This document shows positions 5,325 to 9,171 of a stretch of 9,171 nucleotides of DNA, piece by piece. This DNA is from Methylococcaceae bacterium. GTDB lineage: Bacteria; Pseudomonadota; Gammaproteobacteria; Methylococcales; Methylomonadaceae. Location of the stretch: the NCBI GenBank assembly GCA_947484105.1, contig CANKON010000041.1:1-9171 (forward strand), in the 5' to 3' direction. A program made the translations under genes and the position numbers. The stretch's first letter is position 1; each line of letters starts with the position of its first letter. The notes below the pieces were generated by a model. It saw only the letters and a list, made by a program, of their open reading frames with translations. It was not told the DNA's origin and ran no database searches.

Positions 5325-7424
5325 ATGAACAAATTAACGCAACTTACCATCAAAGCGCGATTCGGCGTAATTTTGGCAGTTTTAATTATTGGCTTTACGC
5401 TGTTTGGGATTGCGACGTTAAAAGCAATGAATACGCTTAACGTCAACGGTCCAATTTATCAACGCATTGTGCAAGGCAAGGATTTAATTGCCGATATTTT
5501 GCCACCGCCTGAATATATTCTTGAGTCGTATTTGGTCGTTTTTCAGCTTTCGCATTCAACAAATTCGGATGAAACTTCCGCGTTAGTTAAGCGTTTTGAT
5601 GTTTTAAAAGGTGAATTTGATACGCGCCATGCGTTTTGGCTAACCGAAACACTTGAAAAAGAAATAAAAACGCCTTTGCTTGAACATTCTTACAACGCCG
5701 CACTCGATTTTTACAGCGAAGCGCAAACGCATTTTATTCCTGCGGTTAAAGCGCAAAATAATGAAGCGATGATGGTAAGTTTGGCGAAAATGCGTGTGAG
5801 TTATGAACTGCATCGCCAAGCTATTGATGAAGTTGTGAAAATGACTACTGAGCGTAATGGCGTTGATGAAAAGCACGCTAAAAGTTTGCTCGGCAGTTAC
5901 GACGCAGGTTTATTAGCGATTTTTGTGTTGAGTATTTTTATTGCGTCGTTTTTAACAGTTTGGATTAGTCGCGGTATTTTGCGTTCGTTAACATCAGCAC
6001 GTCAGATTGCTAACGCCATTGCGGTGGGCGATTTGAATTCAAAAATCGACACAACTCAAAGCGACGAAATTGGTGATTTGTTACGTTCGATGAATACGAT
6101 GCAAAATGCGATTAACGATTTTGTTGCCGCACAAGATGATATGGCAACACAACACGCCGCAGGTTTTGTCAAAAAACAGCTTGATGTTTCGAAATTTAAC
6201 GGTACTTATGCGCGAATGGCGCATGAAATAAACGAGTTAATTCAATCTCGCATTACCGTTAATCGCCGAATTTTGGATATTATCAGTCAATATGCAAAAG
6301 GCGATTTTTCGATAGATATGGACATATTACCTGGTGAAACTATCGTCATTACTCAAACCATGAACAGCATTAAACAAGCCTTACTCGCTATCAATAATGA
6401 AATTGAAATTTTGGCGAAAGCGGGCGCAAACGGCGATTTTTCAAAACGCGCGAATGCCGATAATTTTGAATTTATGTTCCGCGATATGCTCAGTGATTTA
6501 AATAAATTACTCACCACTTGCGACACAGGATTTAACGATATTTTGCGTGTTTCAACCGCGCTTGCTCACGGAAATTTAACGCAAACAATTACCGCAAATT
6601 ATCCAGGAACATTTGGTAAAGTTGTCAAGGGCATCAACAGCACTGTTGAAAATTTGCAGGAATTAGTCGGTGAAATTAAAGATTCCACGTTACAAATCAA
6701 TACCGCCGCGCAAGAAATCGCAGCGGGGAATAACGATTTGTCAAAACGCACCGAAAAACAGGCGGGAAGTTTAGAAGAAACCGCCGCAAGCATGACGCAA
6801 CTTACCAGCACCGTTCAACATAATGCTGAAAATGCGACGCAAGCCAATGATTTAGCGCGTGAAGCGGCAAATATCGCACAACAAGGCGGCACCGTTGTTG
6901 GCAATGTTGTGACAACGATGGACAGCATTAACGAATCCTCACGCAAAGTGGTGGAAATTATTTCCGTTATTGACAATATCGCGTTTCAAACCAACATTTT
7001 GGCATTAAATGCCGCCGTTGAAGCGGCAAGAGCGGGGGAGCAAGGACGTGGTTTTGCGGTGGTAGCAACCGAGGTACGCAATCTAGCGCAACGCGCCGCC
7101 GCAGCGGCTGGCGAAATTAAAATGCTGATTGGTGATTCGGTTGATAAAGTTGAAAACGGTAGTCATTTAGTCACGCAAGCGGGAAAAACAATGGAGGAAA
7201 TCGTCCAGGCAGTGAAAGGTGTTACAGTAATTATGGGCGAAATTACCTCTGCGTCTGTTGAGCAAAGCGCAGGGATTGCTCAAGTCAATCACGCCATTGC
7301 TCAAATGGACGAAGTCACGCAACAAAACGCCGCATTAGTTGAACAAGCTGCGGCGGGTGCTGAATCACTTGAAGAACAAGCACGAAAATTGTCTGTCACG
7401 GTGGCAAATTTTAAAACAGCTTAA
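5325..7424 (+). CDS. Methyl-accepting chemotaxis protein with a poly-HAMP array
   Basis: This 699-residue transmembrane chemoreceptor should sense a periplasmic signal and control a CheA-CheW kinase. TM1 spans about residues 14-34 and TM2 about 194-214. The region between them (about 160 residues) is predicted mostly helical and carries a PPPEYI motif (61-66), a pattern I recall in other proteobacterial MCPs and sensor kinases. After TM2 come about five HAMP-like units, with glycines at 235, 280, 326, 370 and 416. The signalling hairpin runs from about 450 to the end, with the CheA/CheW-binding tip around 555-585 ([20 protein letters not shown]). Its length, roughly 250 residues, fits the 36-heptad class. 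Methylation-type E/Q pairs appear on both helices (for example E484-E485). There is no C-terminal NWxTF-like CheR/CheB tether. Translation probably uses TAGGT (5311-5315). It shares a transcription unit with the EAL gene 22 bases upstream. Ligand and pathway are unknown. Confidence 0.95.
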   Translation: MNKLTQLTIKARFGVILAVLIIGFTLFGIATLKAMNTLNVNGPIYQRIVQGKDLIADILPPPEYILESYLVVFQLSHSTNSDETSALVKRFDVLKGEFDTRHAFWLTETLEKEIKTPLLEHSYNAALDFYSEAQTHFIPAVKAQNNEAMMVSLAKMRVSYELHRQAIDEVVKMTTERNGVDEKHAKSLLGSYDAGLLAIFVLSIFIASFLTVWISRGILRSLTSARQIANAIAVGDLNSKIDTTQSDEIGDLLRSMNTMQNAINDFVAAQDDMATQHAAGFVKKQLDVSKFNGTYARMAHEINELIQSRITVNRRILDIISQYAKGDFSIDMDILPGETIVITQTMNSIKQALLAINNEIEILAKAGANGDFSKRANADNFEFMFRDMLSDLNKLLTTCDTGFNDILRVSTALAHGNLTQTITANYPGTFGKVVKGINSTVENLQELVGEIKDSTLQINTAAQEIAAGNNDLSKRTEKQAGSLEETAASMTQLTSTVQHNAENATQANDLAREAANIAQQGGTVVGNVVTTMDSINESSRKVVEIISVIDNIAFQTNILALNAAVEAARAGEQGRGFAVVATEVRNLAQRAAAAAGEIKMLIGDSVDKVENGSHLVTQAGKTMEEIVQAVKGVTVIMGEITSASVEQSAGIAQVNHAIAQMDEVTQQNAALVEQAAAGAESLEEQARKLSVTVANFKTA
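5964..6674 (+). other. Five tandem HAMP-like units within the MCP
   Basis: Residues 214-450 of the receptor contain repeated units each centred on an A/H-x-G-(D/N)-like turn: AVGDL (G235), HAAGF (G280), AKGDF (G326), GANGDF (G370) and AHGNL (G416). The spacings are 45, 46, 44 and 46 residues. Most units continue into a helix of the type M-x-x-x-[IL]-N ([32 protein letters not shown]). Only the first has the canonical SDEIG signature. The regular phase points to stacked HAMP four-helix bundles joined end to end. Confidence 0.7.
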
Positions 7425-7456
7425 AAATTAGAAGGTTGCATGGGAAATTTTAAATT

Positions 7457-9171
7457 TTAGTTTGCGTGCAATGTGTTTTCAAACATCGTTGCACGCCAAA
7501 TCTGCGTCACTTGCTCACGCAACTCGACAAAATTTTCAGCTTTAATAATGGCTTTGCCGCCTTGCAAAACGCGCTTATGCCCCGCGTCACGGTAAGCACA
7601 ATACGCATTTTTTAAAACTTTCGCGTTGGTTTCAGAAATCACGTTTTGCGTTTGCAAACTTTCCAGCAAACGCACGTTATCGGTATAAATTGTTAAATCA
7701 GCAGACATTGCAGCATTCGCTAAAATTCCGAATTGCACCATAAATTCAATGTCCACAATTCCGCCAGGACTTTGTTTTAAATCAAATTTATCAACTGATT
7801 TTGTATCTAAGTTTTCACGCATTTTCTCGCGCATTTCACGCACTTCGATTTTTAATTTTTCAACGTCACGCGGCAAACTCAACACACGATGCCGCATTTG
7901 TGAAAAATTTTCGCCTAAATTGCAATCGCCAGAAATAAAACGCGCTCGCACCAATGCTTGCAATTCCCACGTCCAAGCGTGTTCATGATAATAAAGCTCG
8001 TAAGTGTTGATATGCGTGACTAAAACGCCTGAATCACCGTGCGGACGCAAACGTAAATCGACTTCGTACAATTCGCCAGCAAGTAATTTAGTTTCAAAAA
8101 TGTGGCGAATTTTTTGTGCTAAACGTCCGTAAAATTGGGAACAGGAAAGCGATTTTTCGCCATTTGTTAACGCATTTCCATCTTTGCAATCGTAGATAAA
8201 AACCATGTCCAAATCTGATCCATAACCCAATTCCAAGCCGCCTAATTTTCCAAAACCAATGACGGCAAAATTCGTTTTTTCATCATCACATTCGGGCGGA
8301 TAACCGTGTTTTTCAACCAGCATTTGCCATTCGTATTTCACGACGCAATCCAGCAAACTTTCGGCTAAATAGGTCAAATAATCGCTCACAACCATGAGTG
8401 GAATCACGTCCATAATGTCCGCTGCTGCAATTCTTAACACGTTCACTTGTTTAAATTGGCGTAACGCAATCATCAAGGCTTCTAAATCTTCGGCATCAAT
8501 TCGCGCCACAAGTTGATTCAATTGCGCCGTCAAATCAGCTTTTCTGAGTGGTTCAAATAGCGAGCGTGTGTCGAGTAATTCATCAAATAAAACAGGATAA
8601 CGCGCCAAATACTCACCAATCCAAGGGCTTGCAGACGCGAGTTTTAGAAGTTGTGACAGTGCGTGCGGATTTTCAGCCAGCAATGCGAGATAAACATTTC
8701 GTCCAGCAACCGATTTGAACAATGCAAGCAAACGTTTTAAGGTTTCGTCAGGATTTGAAACCGTTTGCAAAGTCGCAATCACTTGTGGCATTAAACGGTT
8801 AATGACACCTAGTCCTTTGTTACTCAAACGGCGAATCGCTGGCTCATTTTTAAAATCACCCATCGCAGTCCAACTTTCAGCACAATGTTTAAAACCGTAT
8901 TCGGACAAATTTTCGAGCAATTCATTTTCATCTTCTGAACCTGCCCAAATTTTTTGGCTGAGTTGCTCTATTTCGTCTTGTTTTGAAACCGAAAAAACCG
9001 CATCAAAAACCGAATGAACTTTTTCACGCACGGCGTTTAATTCTGTTAAAAATGCTTCCCAATTTTCAAATCCTAAAACATACGCCATCGCATTTTTAGC
9101 GTTTTCATTGATTGGCAAATCGTGAGTTTGTTTGTCTTGATATTGTTGAATACGATTTTCAACGCGACGCA
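7457..9171 (-). CDS. glnE: Bifunctional glutamine synthetase adenylyltransferase/adenylyl-removing enzyme, C-terminal part (5' end outside window)
   Basis: GlnE adenylylates and de-adenylylates glutamine synthetase in response to PII and glutamine. The visible 570 or so codons hold the end of the N-terminal (adenylyl-removing) half and the whole adenylyltransferase half. The frame is open to base 9171. The first apparent start, 9118, is a TTG read as leucine inside the conserved linker, and translating upstream of it gives RRVENRIQQYQDKQTHD, the characteristic GlnE linker. The gene is therefore cut by the window, not short. The C-terminal nucleotidyltransferase domain shows GKLGG and GYGSDLD; its metal-binding aspartates lie at about 8213-8215 and 8207-8209. 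They are followed by VDLRLRPHG, with its aspartate near 8057-8059, and SPGGIVDIEF. E. coli GlnE is about 946 residues, so several hundred N-terminal residues lie beyond the edge. The gene converges on the MCP gene with a 32-base gap. Confidence 0.97.
   Translation of the reverse strand, partial: RRVENRIQQYQDKQTHDLPINENAKNAMAYVLGFENWEAFLTELNAVREKVHSVFDAVFSVSKQDEIEQLSQKIWAGSEDENELLENLSEYGFKHCAESWTAMGDFKNEPAIRRLSNKGLGVINRLMPQVIATLQTVSNPDETLKRLLALFKSVAGRNVYLALLAENPHALSQLLKLASASPWIGEYLARYPVLFDELLDTRSLFEPLRKADLTAQLNQLVARIDAEDLEALMIALRQFKQVNVLRIAAADIMDVIPLMVVSDYLTYLAESLLDCVVKYEWQMLVEKHGYPPECDDEKTNFAVIGFGKLGGLELGYGSDLDMVFIYDCKDGNALTNGEKSLSCSQFYGRLAQKIRHIFETKLLAGELYEVDLRLRPHGDSGVLVTHINTYELYYHEHAWTWELQALVRARFISGDCNLGENFSQMRHRVLSLPRDVEKLKIEVREMREKMRENLDTKSVDKFDLKQSPGGIVDIEFMVQFGILANAAMSADLTIYTDNVRLLESLQTQNVISETNAKVLKNAYCAYRDAGHKRVLQGGKAIIKAENFVELREQVTQIWRATMFENTLHAN

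Noticed and set aside
7407..7429. AT-rich inverted repeat around the MCP stop codon
   Set aside because: The arms are almost entirely A/T and imperfect; too weak to call a terminator.
8715..9017. Plus-strand open frame of 100 codons opposite glnE
   Set aside because: It is a shadow of the conserved glnE frame with biased, serine/lysine-rich composition and no ribosome binding site.

Overview
The window is an AT-rich bacterial segment, most likely from a gammaproteobacterium of moderate-to-low GC. The evidence for that is a CysI/DUF934 pair of the kind found in Pseudomonas, a GlnE adenylyltransferase, and a methyl-accepting chemotaxis protein (MCP) with a proteobacterial-type signalling domain. 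I cannot name the genus from the sequence alone. It is gene-dense and has eight protein genes. Seven are complete; glnE runs off the right edge. I see no tRNA, rRNA, insertion sequence, prophage or CRISPR.

Layout. (1) 28-2098, plus strand: cysI (siroheme/4Fe-4S sulfite reductase hemoprotein) overlapping a DUF934 gene by 14 bases, a sulfur-assimilation pair. (2) 2114-2152: a perfect 17-bp hairpin terminator flanked by A and T runs, serving both converging transcription units. (3) 3893-2166, minus strand: an inositol-monophosphatase-family phosphatase, a stand-alone CheY receiver and a CheC/CheX-family CheY-P phosphatase; the last two are separated by only 3 bases. (4) 3894-4135: a 242-base divergent intergenic region with a 16-bp inverted repeat. 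(5) 4136-7424, plus strand: a c-di-GMP phosphodiesterase (EAL plus a YkuI_C-like C-terminal sensor domain) followed after 22 bases by a large MCP with a tandem array of about five HAMP-like units. (6) 7457-9171, minus strand: the C-terminal part of glnE, convergent with the MCP. Its reading frame is open to the window edge, and the first apparent start (TTG at 9118) is internal.

How the genes may work together. The most interesting part is 2166-7424. It holds four signalling genes (MCP, EAL, CheY, CheX-like) arranged divergently around one regulatory region, without CheA, CheW, CheR or CheB. I infer a local module joining chemosensory input and c-di-GMP turnover that borrows a kinase encoded elsewhere; the sequence does not prove this. 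The flanking genes (cysI-DUF934, IMPase, glnE) are ordinary sulfur, phosphate-ester and nitrogen housekeeping functions.
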